A stretch of DNA of 5,815 nt from Marinosulfonomonas sp. (GCA_002732955.1 NVTR01000057.1:1-5815); one strand, 5' to 3'; shown: positions 1-5,749, numbered from the stretch's first letter. Made by a program: numbers and translations. Notes: generated by a model from the letters alone, not told the origin.

Positions 1-42
1 CGCCCCAGGAAAACACTTGGCTTTAAAACTCCAGCCTATAGA

Positions 43-777
43 TTAGCCGAGATGTTGCGATGATCGATTGAATGCACCATCGCTTTCTGAAAACAGGTGT
101 TTGGTCTTCAACTCTGAAATCCAGCTTCGAACGATCCGCTCAACATCTTCGCCAATTGGAAAAAATGCAGTCATGTAACTTTTACCGAATTTGGTGTTCA
201 CTGACTTGGCGTCAAAATGAACGCAGGCGTTTGCAAGGTCCACATGCCCGATCCGCAGCGTAATCGCTGCTCCTTCGCGAGAGCTTGTGAGGAACAGAAA
301 TGCAATGAGGGCGCGGTCGCGTCGCTGCAGCGTAGTCTCTGTTGGCATTGACTGCAGCAGATGGCGAACCTGGTCGGGTGACGGATGGGGCTTCCAGCAC
401 GAACTGCGCCGCGCTTTGTCGGATTTGCGATCGGGTGAAAGATAGTCCGCATCGGAATGGGTGACTTTTGATTTGTAGCCGCTCTGATCTGCAAGCCAGA
501 GGAAAAATGCCTTAACTTCTCGCAGCACGCCGTTGGCTGATGCTGCTGTAAGTTTGGCACCAGTGCGCTCATTCAACTTGTTGGAAAGGTGTCGCTTGAA
601 ACTGCGGGCACGCTCAGAGTGAAATACACGAAAATCCTTGCCTTTGTGATACCGCTCATAGGTTGAGATTGCAGCTGCGGCTTTGTCGATCGAGGCTTCT
701 GACAACCCCTTGGCATCCTTAAGCCAGACCAGGTATTTGCGCTTGATGCGCAGGTTATCTGATGTGCGCTTTGACAT
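43..777 (-). pseudogene. Tyrosine recombinase (phage-type integrase), truncated before the catalytic tyrosine
   Basis: Site-specific integrase of the tyrosine recombinase family, which would integrate and excise a genomic island by strand exchange at att sites. Numbered from the ATG at 792, residues about 15-105 form an SAM-like core-binding domain (helical, with KAFFLWLADQSG), and the catalytic domain begins near 138. The first catalytic arginine is R172 in TSSREGAA, and the beta-hairpin lysine is K201 or K204. The frame then stops at 43-45, about 30 residues later. The HxxR box, the His/Trp and the nucleophilic tyrosine are all missing, so it should be inactive. The frame stays open for 14 codons after the stop to the window edge, as expected for a nonsense mutation. 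Two starts are possible: ATG 792, or ATG 777 preceded by GAGGAA at good spacing; I prefer 777. It overlaps the end of the upstream zinc-ribbon gene, implying translational coupling. Confidence 0.8.
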
Positions 778-784
778 GGGTCTG

Positions 785-790
785 TTCCTC
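785..790 (-). promoter_or_regulatory. Shine-Dalgarno site for the integrase start at 777
   Basis: GAGGAA on the minus strand lies 7 bases before ATG 777. The earlier ATG at 792 has no purine-rich stretch at suitable spacing, so this site favours the shorter integrase. It lies inside the reconstructed end of the upstream gene. Confidence 0.55.
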
Positions 791-925
791 ATTGCTGAAG
801 GTTACATTTAAGGGGGCGTGTTCACGGGACACTATTCTTGGGTCCGCCTGCTGAACTGTGACCTCTATATTGGCCCGGATCGCCTCCAGATCAGCACGCC
901 GTATCACCTTGTTTATGATGCAGCC

Positions 926-934
926 GCAGACCGG
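926..934. repeat. Target-site duplication, left copy
   Basis: GCAGACCGG sits directly outside the left end of the insertion element and recurs at 2320-2328. Nine bases fits the 8-9 bp duplication usual for IS256-family elements. The visible identity is 11 bp (925-935 versus 2319-2329), because the outermost base of each element end happens to match the flank. Confidence 0.85.
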
Positions 935-961
935 GAGTTATGACTGAATCTGGTGTTTGAG
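935..961. repeat. Left terminal inverted repeat of the IS256-family element
   Basis: The outer 6-7 bases (GAG.TAT) and the inner 15-base run AATCTGGTGTTTGAG match the reverse complement of 2293-2319. A five-base mismatched block separates the two conserved parts. Such a two-part terminus is consistent with separate cleavage and transposase-binding segments, although that split is inference. Confidence 0.85.
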
Positions 962-1020
962 GATTTGAAGGTTGGCGGCGTATCTGGTTGATTTGTGTTG
1001 CAACACAGCAAACCAACGAC

Positions 1021-1025
1021 AGGAG
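1021..1025 (+). promoter_or_regulatory. Shine-Dalgarno site of the transposase
   Basis: AGGAG lies 10 bases before ATG 1036 and fixes that codon as the start. An in-frame TTG at 988 would add 16 residues, but it lacks a comparable site and lies close to the terminal repeat. Confidence 0.7.
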
Positions 1026-1035
1026 ATACACCACC

Positions 1036-2283
1036 ATGGATACGAGTAACATTGTTGACTTTACCAGTCGAGATGCGCCGTCAGACGCGCTGACGGATTT
1101 GCTGAGAACAGGAGCGCAACAATTGATAGCCTCTGCGGTTGAAGCTGAGCTTGAAGGCTTTCTCGCGCAATTTGCGACGTTGCGCACGACAGCGGGTCAT
1201 GCCGCAGTTGTCCGTAATGGCCATCATCCGGCCCGTCCTGTTCAAACGGGCATTGGCCCGGTGAGTGTACGTATTCCCAAGGTTCGATCGAAAAACGGCA
1301 CACCGGTGACGTTCCGCTCCGCCCTGGTACCGCCTTACGTGCGCAAAACCAGGGCGCTGGAATCCGCCTTGCCATGGCTATACCTCAAAGGCGTTTCCAG
1401 CGGCGAGATGGGAGCTGCTCTGAAAGTTCTTCTCGGGCCGAACGCCAAAGGATTATCTGCAAACACAGTATCCCGCTTGAAACGGGGCTGGGCCAAAGAA
1501 TATGACGGCTGGCGAGACGAGCGGCTGGACAAAGAGCCTTGGGTTTATATCTGGGCTGACGGCGTCTACAGCGGCCTGCGGGGTGAGCAGGACAAGCTGT
1601 GCGCCCTTGTTATCATTGGCGTAAATGCCCATGGCGAAAAGCATTTTCTGGCGATTGAAGGTGGGGTGCGCGAGTCCAAGCAAAGCTGGAAGGAAGTGCT
1701 GCTTAACTTGAAAAGCCGAGGTATGAACGCACCAAAACTAGCTATCGGAGACGGTGCTATGGGGTTCTGGGCCGCGCTGGAGGAGGTGTTTCCCCGGACC
1801 CGACAGCAAAGATGCTGGCAGCACAAAACCATGAATGTATTGAACTGCCTGCCAAAATTATCCCAGCCAAAAGCCAAGAAAGCTCTGCACGACATTTGGC
1901 AGGCCGAGACCCGAATGGATGCAGGCAAGGCGTTTGATTTGTTTATCGAAACCTACGAGGCCAAATATCCCAAGGCAACATTGTGCCTGCAAAAAGACCG
2001 CGAGGAGTTGATGGCATTCTTTGATTTCCCCGCGCAGCATTGGCAGAGCATCCGCACCAGCAACCCCATCGAGTCAGCCTTCGCCACGATCCGTCACCGC
2101 ACTAAACGCTCAAAAGGCTGCCTGTCGCGCGATGGCATGCTGCACATGATGTTCAAGCTGGGACAATGCGCCGAAGAAAACTGGCGCAAGCTACGCGGCT
2201 TCAATTATCTCGCCAAAGTCATCACAGGTGTCAAGTTCACCGACGGAATAGAAACCAACACAAACAATCAGGTCGCGGCATGA
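1036..2283 (+). CDS. IS256-family transposase (DDE type)
   Basis: A 415-residue mutator-type transposase that cuts and joins the element's ends. It has the family order: an N-terminal DNA-binding region (about 1-160, including PVSVRIPKVR and the helical GVSSGEMGAALKVLLG), then an RNase H-like catalytic core. Likely catalytic residues are D175 in IWADGVY, D239 in AIGDGAMGFW and E346 in NPIESAFATIR. The CWQHK box (C260, H263) typical of the family follows the second aspartate. The C-terminal helix (RTKRSKGCLSRDGMLHMMFKLG) is present, and the stop lies 9 bp before the right inverted repeat. The length is normal for the family (about 390-430) and no frameshift is visible, so the enzyme looks functional. 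The ATG at 1036 is chosen because of AGGAG at 1021-1025. Confidence 0.96.
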   Translation: MDTSNIVDFTSRDAPSDALTDLLRTGAQQLIASAVEAELEGFLAQFATLRTTAGHAAVVRNGHHPARPVQTGIGPVSVRIPKVRSKNGTPVTFRSALVPPYVRKTRALESALPWLYLKGVSSGEMGAALKVLLGPNAKGLSANTVSRLKRGWAKEYDGWRDERLDKEPWVYIWADGVYSGLRGEQDKLCALVIIGVNAHGEKHFLAIEGGVRESKQSWKEVLLNLKSRGMNAPKLAIGDGAMGFWAALEEVFPRTRQQRCWQHKTMNVLNCLPKLSQPKAKKALHDIWQAETRMDAGKAFDLFIETYEAKYPKATLCLQKDREELMAFFDFPAQHWQSIRTSNPIESAFATIRHRTKRSKGCLSRDGMLHMMFKLGQCAEENWRKLRGFNYLAKVITGVKFTDGIETNTNNQVAA

Positions 2284-2292
2284 CCAGAAAAT

Positions 2293-2319
2293 CTCAAACA
2301 CCAGATTTGACAATAGCTC
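2293..2319. repeat. Right terminal inverted repeat of the IS256-family element
   Basis: The reverse complement of this segment matches 935-961 at 21 of 27 positions, with the same spacing between the outer GAG.TAT part and the inner AATCTGGTGTTTGAG run. The transposase stop codon is just inside it. Confidence 0.85.
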
Positions 2320-2328
2320 GCAGACCGG
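2320..2328. repeat. Target-site duplication, right copy
   Basis: GCAGACCGG repeats the bases at 926-934. On the minus strand this copy contains the last intact codons of the interrupted gene, including the fourth zinc-ligand cysteine (codon 2322-2320). Confidence 0.85.
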
Positions 2329-2654
2329 GCAGAGCGCTGTCAACATGCCAGTGCAGGACGTTAACTGCGTATAGTCCGCGAATTTACCGGCCGGTTCCTG
2401 TGGGGCCTTGCAGCCCAGGCAATAGAGGTGATGCAGGGCAAGTTTGCATTTAACCTTTTGGCGGCGGTGACCCAGAAAACTCTTCAGGTCGCTGCCTTTG
2501 ATCAGCCAGGGCCTTTGACTGGTGTCAGCGATCAGACCTTTTTCCTTGATCCAGCGGATTATCGTCTGGCGGTGTTTGCCGAGCGCCTCAGCCGCCTCCC
2601 AGACCGTGTAGATGCGGTGCGTCTTGATCCGGTTTGGTGCGGGTGTTCGGGCCA

Positions 2655-2858
2655 TCAGACCGGCTCCGGCGGCAGCGGGCCAGAGGTGTTCTGGCACAGT
2701 TGCGCGGCCTCGTATGCGTCAACGTCTTCTTCCCGGTAAAGAACCCGCGCACCAATCTTGAGGAATATTGGCCCCTTACCCAGCCAACGCCATTGCTCCA
2801 GCGTGCGCGGTGACATGTGCCAGCGATCCGCCAATTGCTCTTGTGTCATCTTGCTCAT
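2655..2858 (-). CDS. Small excisionase/AlpA-like helix-turn-helix protein
   Basis: A 67-residue DNA-binding protein. Residues about 5-27 (TQEQLADRWHMSPRTLEQWRW) form a helix-turn-helix, followed by the wing-like IFLKIGARVLYREEDVDAYEA, the hallmark of AlpA/MerR-type excisionase-like domains that recognise phage and island operators. It is the first gene of a compact operon: its TGA overlaps the next ATG by one base, and an integrase lies two genes on. The ATG at 2858 is preceded by AGAGG (2865-2869); an internal ATG at 2849 is possible but lacks such a site. It probably acts as a recombination directionality factor and/or regulator of the island's integrase. The fold assignment is firm, the role is inference. 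No damage is visible. Confidence 0.88.
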   Translation of the reverse strand: MSKMTQEQLADRWHMSPRTLEQWRWLGKGPIFLKIGARVLYREEDVDAYEAAQLCQNTSGPLPPEPV

Positions 2859-2864
2859 CAGATG

Positions 2865-2869
2865 CCTCT
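2865..2869 (-). promoter_or_regulatory. Shine-Dalgarno site of the AlpA-like gene
   Basis: AGAGG on the minus strand, 6 bases before ATG 2858. It supports that start over the in-frame ATG at 2849. Confidence 0.6.
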
Positions 2870-2961
2870 TTGCTTCTCACCAAGCCGAGTGAGTACGGCC
2901 CGTTGCTGGTTGCAAAGGTGGCGTTCGACGAGCGCAAAGTATGTGGACAAGGCGAATAAAG

Positions 2962-3042
2962 GCGTGACCAACGCACGGCGTAAGTCATTGATAAGTATAG
3001 GGTAGGATGGGAAAGGTGTGGTCACGCTATAGAAATGTGGTC
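2962..3042. repeat. Repeated GACCA-type half sites near the module promoter
   Basis: On the minus strand, GCGTGACCA at 3027-3019 overlaps the end of the putative -10 box, and its exact reverse complement lies at 2970-2962. A related GACCACA copy (plus-strand TGTGGTC, 3036-3042) lies in the promoter spacer, 19 bp from the same heptamer at 3017-3023. The arrangement suits an operator for one of the operon's helix-turn-helix proteins, but repeats this short could occur by chance. Confidence 0.3.
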
Positions 3043-3055
3043 CGGAGTATGCCAA
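3026..3055 (-). promoter_or_regulatory. Candidate promoter of the integration operon
   Basis: On the minus strand, TTGGCA (3055-3050) and TATAGC (3031-3026) are separated by 18 bases, resembling a sigma-70 promoter. The predicted start would leave a leader of about 160 bases before ATG 2858. No better match was seen closer to the gene. Confidence 0.35.
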
Positions 3056-3330
3056 ATATCCTTCAACAGCGTTGAATTACCAGATTCTGGAATAATATTT
3101 TGACAAAGGTAACTCTGAGAGCATTTAGACTGGTGCTGCCAAAAGCTTTACGCTCTTGTAGCGGATCTAGAGCGTTTCAAAAAGTCAGATACAAAATCCA
3201 ATTCTTAGGTGTAAGGTAGACGTGTCATAGTGTTTTCCTGACTTATTTCTTGCGTGGCAAGGTGCCTTCAGTTCTAGAATTTATTCAATAATCGGTGAAT
3301 AGGATGTCTGAAAAAAATTGCACTTTACAC

Positions 3331-4278
3331 TTATGCAACATCTTTAAGCGGATTCCCACGCTCTTCGGCTTCGATGATAACGTGATACAATGTTCTAATT
3401 ATCTTTTCGCCAGACCGAGCGCTGAGCCTTCGCGGCATTCCCGCGTATGGAACCACATTCATTGGAGCCCCACTAATCGCGGGAATTTTTGTAAACCTCA
3501 ATGACTCTTGAATGCTTAGTTCGATTGTTTCCCACCCAATTACATCGGCTTCAGTCGCCTGAATGACGCCGGCAAAGGTACCTCCTCCAGTGTAAGAAAG
3601 AAAAAATCCGGGTGCGTTCAGTTGTTTTGAGATTGATTTACCAGTCGCTTGTAGAATACCCGTAAATTCGTCCCGCGAGCTAATGAAATGCAACTTTGCC
3701 GCATCCTGAACCGCAAATGCGAACGCATAAATATTGTGTGGGCCAGTTTGGGAAATCTGGTTTAAATAGTTTTCCAGTGACTGAATGCTTATCTCACCGG
3801 GTATTGCGCCTACTTGCATTGGTGAGTTGAAATCGACCCGATCAATGCCGTCTCGATTTTCGCCAAGAAGGGATATGCTTTTTGGTGGCTGGAAACCACG
3901 TTCGGCACGCTTTTTCTTTATATTTCTGAGGCGCGAGTCCAGATCGGCAAGATCGATCGGTTTGGTAATATAGTCAGACGCACCCGCAGCGAAAGCACGA
4001 TCAACGTCGGCTTTGCTGGCAAGTGCAGTCACCATGACGATCGGCGTCGAGGCATGGCTGGGAAGGTGACGCACCCAATAACAAAGATCATCGCCCTCAA
4101 TTTCAGGCATTCTCATATCAAAAAGAAAACACTCAAAAGGAGGATCGGCCCGTGCAATAAGCTGAGCCGCTTCCACAGCACTTTCCGCCAACGCCACGTC
4201 GCCGAAGCCGGACAGACCAAGCATTTTCCTTAGCAATTGCAATATAAGGGGGTCATCATCTACAGCAAGTATCTTCAC
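3331..4278 (-). CDS. Response regulator with receiver domain and degenerate GGDEF-like domain
   Basis: A 315-residue cytoplasmic signalling protein. Residues 1-120 are a receiver domain with every key residue: acidic pocket D7-D9 in VDDDP, phospho-acceptor D54 in FLFDMRMP, T84 in VTA and K106 in TKP. After a linker, residues about 180-315 follow the GGDEF pattern: an early strand IYAFAFAV, then KSISKQL, then LSYTGGGTFAGVI where the active-site loop should be, and a closing helix ending EERGN. The signature GGDEF has become GGGTF, so diguanylate cyclase activity is unlikely; the domain may bind a nucleotide or a partner. The chosen start is GTG 4278 with GAGAG at 4286-4290, because it places the receiver core at the N terminus. 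The frame is open to 4488, and ATG 4335 is the main alternative. Phosphate could come from the HPt protein at 5339, by inference. Confidence 0.88.
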   Translation of the reverse strand: MKILAVDDDPLILQLLRKMLGLSGFGDVALAESAVEAAQLIARADPPFECFLFDMRMPEIEGDDLCYWVRHLPSHASTPIVMVTALASKADVDRAFAAGASDYITKPIDLADLDSRLRNIKKKRAERGFQPPKSISLLGENRDGIDRVDFNSPMQVGAIPGEISIQSLENYLNQISQTGPHNIYAFAFAVQDAAKLHFISSRDEFTGILQATGKSISKQLNAPGFFLSYTGGGTFAGVIQATEADVIGWETIELSIQESLRFTKIPAISGAPMNVVPYAGMPRRLSARSGEKIIRTLYHVIIEAEERGNPLKDVA

Positions 4279-4741
4279 AGCTCTACTCTCATTTTTTTGG
4301 TGAACTAAATACAGTATGCCACAACGTTTGGACATCCAGAAAGCAAAAAGAATCGTGTGAATATTGTTGGCCAGAGTCTTGGTGGCTATTTTGTACGGCT
4401 TCAGATTTCCAAATGGTGTTTTTGCCGGGGCGAAGAATATTTTTGATCGGCGTTTCCGCATCTTCCAAAATTCATCGATCCGGTTCAAAGCGCGTCTCGC
4501 GCCGGTTTTGGAACTGCTAAAGAAAATGCTTGCTCTGTCGCGAATGCTACCACCGCACAGTTTTGCCAGCCCAAAGTGAATGCGGTGGCGAATAATGATT
4601 TTGTGGGTATATCACTCAGTTTGACGCCCGTAACTTATTGTTTCCAAAATTGGCCTAATAGATGTCACAATTGCATATTATTTACAATGCAAGCCTAGTA
4701 GTCAAAGTTTTGGAATTGCTGGCGAAAACGGGATGCAGACC
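4279..4741. other. Intergenic region between response regulator and membrane-protein genes
   Basis: About 460 bases between divergent genes. It should contain promoters for both directions, but no strong -35/-10 pair was found. Two inverted repeats are visible: CCACCGCA (4550-4557) with TGCGGTGG (4581-4588) around a 23-base spacer, and TTGCAT (4671-4676) with ATGCAA (4687-4692) around 10 bases. The second lies some 50-70 bases before the small membrane-protein start and could be an operator. The response regulator frame stays open through 4488, but that stretch does not look like protein of a known family. Confidence 0.4.
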
Positions 4742-4885
4742 ATGAAATTGAACCCAAGAGATAACGTAGCCGATTTCATCCAAGGCAAGGACGCAGCAAC
4801 GAGCAGTCAGATTATTCTAATAATGTTACTGATTGTAGTTCCATCGATCGGAGTAAGTTTGATGTCCCTGATTATATCGAGTTAG
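4742..4885 (+). CDS. Small single-pass membrane protein, possibly a degenerate Flp-pilin-like peptide
   Basis: A 47-residue frame, with a hydrophilic N-terminal part (MKLNPRDNVADFIQGKD) and one hydrophobic segment at residues 24-45 (IILIMLLIVVPSIGVSLMSL). CGGG at 4729-4732 lies 9 bases before ATG 4742; an in-frame ATG at 4733 would add three residues but overlaps that site. The pattern FIQGKDAATSSQ before the helix resembles the FIGNESAAVTVD segment of the next gene, and both recall the Flp pilin processing region, so the two could be diverged duplicates. The downstream gene starts 75 bp later on the same strand, making co-transcription likely. The frame is short and its coding status rests on the membrane segment, start context and this resemblance. 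Confidence 0.45.
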   Translation: MKLNPRDNVADFIQGKDAATSSQIILIMLLIVVPSIGVSLMSLIISS

Positions 4886-4947
4886 CGATGCCGTAAAAGG
4901 GGGTCGTCCGGAATACACGTCGACAAATACTGTTTCATCGAGAAACT

Positions 4948-4952
4948 GAGGA
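4948..4952 (+). promoter_or_regulatory. Shine-Dalgarno site of the Flp-like membrane protein
   Basis: GAGGA lies 8 bases before ATG 4961, which supports the plus-strand frame over the antisense frame 5268-4882 and fixes the long N-terminal region as translated. Confidence 0.6.
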
Positions 4953-4960
4953 AAAAAGCA

Positions 4961-5329
4961 ATGGAAAGTAACAAGCCAAATACAAATATCTTTCGACGAT
5001 TTTTCAGCCGTCTATATTCGCACATGTGCCCAGAATCTGCCGGGCTGTTCCAAGAGAGCGGGGTGATTATACCACTAAAAGTACATAAAAATGAGGCCGC
5101 GCGAACATTTATTGGCAACGAATCCGCTGCGGTAACGGTCGATGTTGTTGTTCTGACTGCAGGTTTAATGGGTCTGGCAATATCGGTGCTTATTACTACA
5201 GGAGACAGCATCGTGGCACAGTCAGACAAAGTCGCATTGTGTATGAAGAAAAACAGAGTCCTTCTCAACGCGAATGTTGACTATGACAAAAGGTTGAAGC
5301 GTGCTGCAAGGAAATGTAGCAAACTCTGA
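4961..5329 (+). CDS. Flp/TadE-like pilin-type single-pass membrane protein
   Basis: A 122-residue protein with one membrane segment at about 58-79 (VTVDVVVLTAGLMGLAISVL). The motif SAAVTVD followed by a helix is typical of small Flp-like proteins of the Rhodobacterales, which usually read GAVTVDWVVLTA. If processed like a prepilin, cleavage would fall between A56 and A57, putting D61 at position +5 where Flp pilins carry glutamate; alanine rather than glycine at -1 is atypical. Two further oddities are an unusually long leader of about 56 residues, including basic FRRFFSRLY, and a basic C-terminal tail (KRLKRAARKCSKL). GAGGA at 4948-4952 supports the start. It follows the small membrane gene at 4742 and converges on the HPt gene with a 9-bp gap. 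No tad assembly gene is in view, so a pilus role is unproven. Confidence 0.65.
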   Translation: MESNKPNTNIFRRFFSRLYSHMCPESAGLFQESGVIIPLKVHKNEAARTFIGNESAAVTVDVVVLTAGLMGLAISVLITTGDSIVAQSDKVALCMKKNRVLLNANVDYDKRLKRAARKCSKL

Positions 5330-5338
5330 CGACGGATA

Positions 5339-5749
5339 CTATTCGCTTAGGCTGTTGACGATGGTTTCTTCAATCTCGTCAAGCAATTCGTTTACTGATG
5401 TAGATATGCCGAGATCTCGCTGTATTAAATTAATTGGACTAGTAGGGTTGTTCGATAATTTCTCAGTATCGGCGGCAAGTTTCCCGAGTTTTCCAAACCC
5501 TAAAGTTGGTGCGACACCGGAAATTTTGTGAGCGATGCCCATAATCTCTTTGATTTCTTCAATACTGCTTTTTTCTCCAACTAGGCTTTCACTAAGAGCT
5601 TCTAGTCGTGCCAAATACCTATTTAGAACCGCCAAATACTGCGGAACCATTCGCTTCATTCGCAATTCAAGTTCCATTTGGGGTGTAATTTGTGGGTCGC
5701 TTTTCGCTAGATTAATTTTAGTTGTAAGCATTGCTGGTTGGCTGTCCAC
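5339..5749 (-). CDS. Histidine phosphotransfer (HPt) domain protein
   Basis: An HPt protein that passes phosphate between receiver domains in a phosphorelay. The phospho-accepting histidine is H74 in the motif AHKISGVAPTLGFGKLGKLA, which follows the canonical H-x-x-x-G pattern with downstream glycine and small residues. Flanking helices at about 30-58 (MKRMVPQYLAVLNRYLARLEAL), 63-80, 85-100 and 117-133 fit the four-helix bundle. The GTG at 5749 is a tentative start with only GGGA close before it; ATG at 5731 is another option. The frame is open without a stop to the window edge (5815), so this may be the C-terminal part of a larger protein such as a hybrid kinase. The only visible receiver partner is the response regulator at 3331-4278 on the same strand. 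Confidence 0.82.
   Translation of the reverse strand: MDSQPAMLTTKINLAKSDPQITPQMELELRMKRMVPQYLAVLNRYLARLEALSESLVGEKSSIEEIKEIMGIAHKISGVAPTLGFGKLGKLAADTEKLSNNPTSPINLIQRDLGISTSVNELLDEIEETIVNSLSE

Larger units (their letters stand above)
755..934 (-). pseudogene. 3' fragment of the IS-disrupted helix-turn-helix/zinc-ribbon gene
   Basis: This is the severed C-terminal part of the gene that begins at 2655. When the insertion element and one target copy are removed, the frame continues directly from the CPVC cysteine pair into GCIINKVIRRADLEAI, with 56 more codons and no stop until TAA at 757-755. The fragment supplies the glycine that completes a CPxCG zinc knuckle, a helical stretch (ADLEAIRANIEVTVQQ) and a tail of unknown role. 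Its last codons overlap the integrase gene by 23 bp (start 777) or 38 bp (start 792). It has no start of its own and is separated from the gene's promoter by the insertion element, so it is almost certainly not made as a functional protein. Confidence 0.75.
935..2319 (+). mobile_element. Complete IS256-family insertion sequence, about 1385 bp
   Basis: A single transposase gene is enclosed by imperfect 27-bp inverted repeats (21 of 27 positions match, including an unbroken run AATCTGGTGTTTGAG) and flanked by a 9-bp direct repeat. Size, gene content and duplication length all fit the IS256 family. The boundary was chosen so that both ends start with the same base and the duplication is 9 bp; it could shift by one base. 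The element lies in the opposite orientation to the host operon and interrupts its middle gene between codons 112 and 113. Both ends and the transposase look intact, so the copy may be active. The name of the closest known element cannot be decided from sequence alone. Confidence 0.9.
2191..2655 (-). pseudogene. Helix-turn-helix/zinc-ribbon protein of the integrase operon, interrupted by the insertion element
   Basis: Residues 1-112 (2655-2320) are native; the next 42 codons (2319-2191) are read antisense through the insertion element and are not part of the original gene. A helix-turn-helix of the excisionase/MerR-like type spans about 15-40 (VWEAAEALGKHRQTIIRWI), followed by a wing-like PWLIKGSDLKSFL. 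Cysteines C79 and C82 (CLGC) and C109 and C112 (CPVC) form a likely zinc ribbon. Deleting the element and one target copy gives a 168-residue protein ending at 755. The start ATG shares one base with the TGA of the upstream gene (TGATG), so translation is probably coupled. It presumably regulates or assists the adjacent integrase, but that role is inferred from context. The chimeric 154-residue product may still bind DNA. Confidence 0.8.
2870..3330. other. Intergenic region between the integration module and the response regulator
   Basis: About 460 bases without a convincing gene; the short frames here lack family-like sequence. It holds the candidate promoter of the module (3026-3055), a 9-bp inverted repeat pair (2962-2970 and 3019-3027), and a short AT-rich hairpin TATTCA-N8-TGAATA (3282-3301) downstream of the response regulator stop. 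That hairpin is too weak, and lacks a T run, to be called a terminator. No tRNA or attachment site was recognised. Confidence 0.5.

Noticed and set aside
198..572. Other frames inside the integrase gene
   Set aside because: They overlap a clear recombinase domain and show no motif of their own.
988..1035. Upstream TTG extension of the transposase by 16 codons
   Set aside because: AGGAG at 1021-1025 points to ATG 1036, and the added residues do not resemble the family.
3160..3185. ATCTAGAGCGTTTCA-like string reminiscent of dispersed intergenic repeats in alphaproteobacteria
   Set aside because: Only one copy is visible and no palindrome surrounds it, so a repeat cannot be supported from this window.
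4279..4488. N-terminal extension of the response regulator by 70 residues
   Set aside because: The frame is open, but the sequence has no domain character and the receiver core starts right after GTG 4278, which has its own GAGAG site.
4364..4579. Plus-strand frame of 71 codons in the intergenic region
   Set aside because: No ribosome site, no homology-like pattern, and basic low-information composition; likely a chance frame.
4550..4588. CCACCGCA/TGCGGTGG inverted repeat as a terminator
   Set aside because: The loop is 23 bases and no T run follows on either strand.
4882..5268. Antisense 128-codon frame opposite the Flp-like gene
   Set aside because: No ribosome site or recognisable motif; the plus-strand frame has a good Shine-Dalgarno site and a family-like membrane motif.
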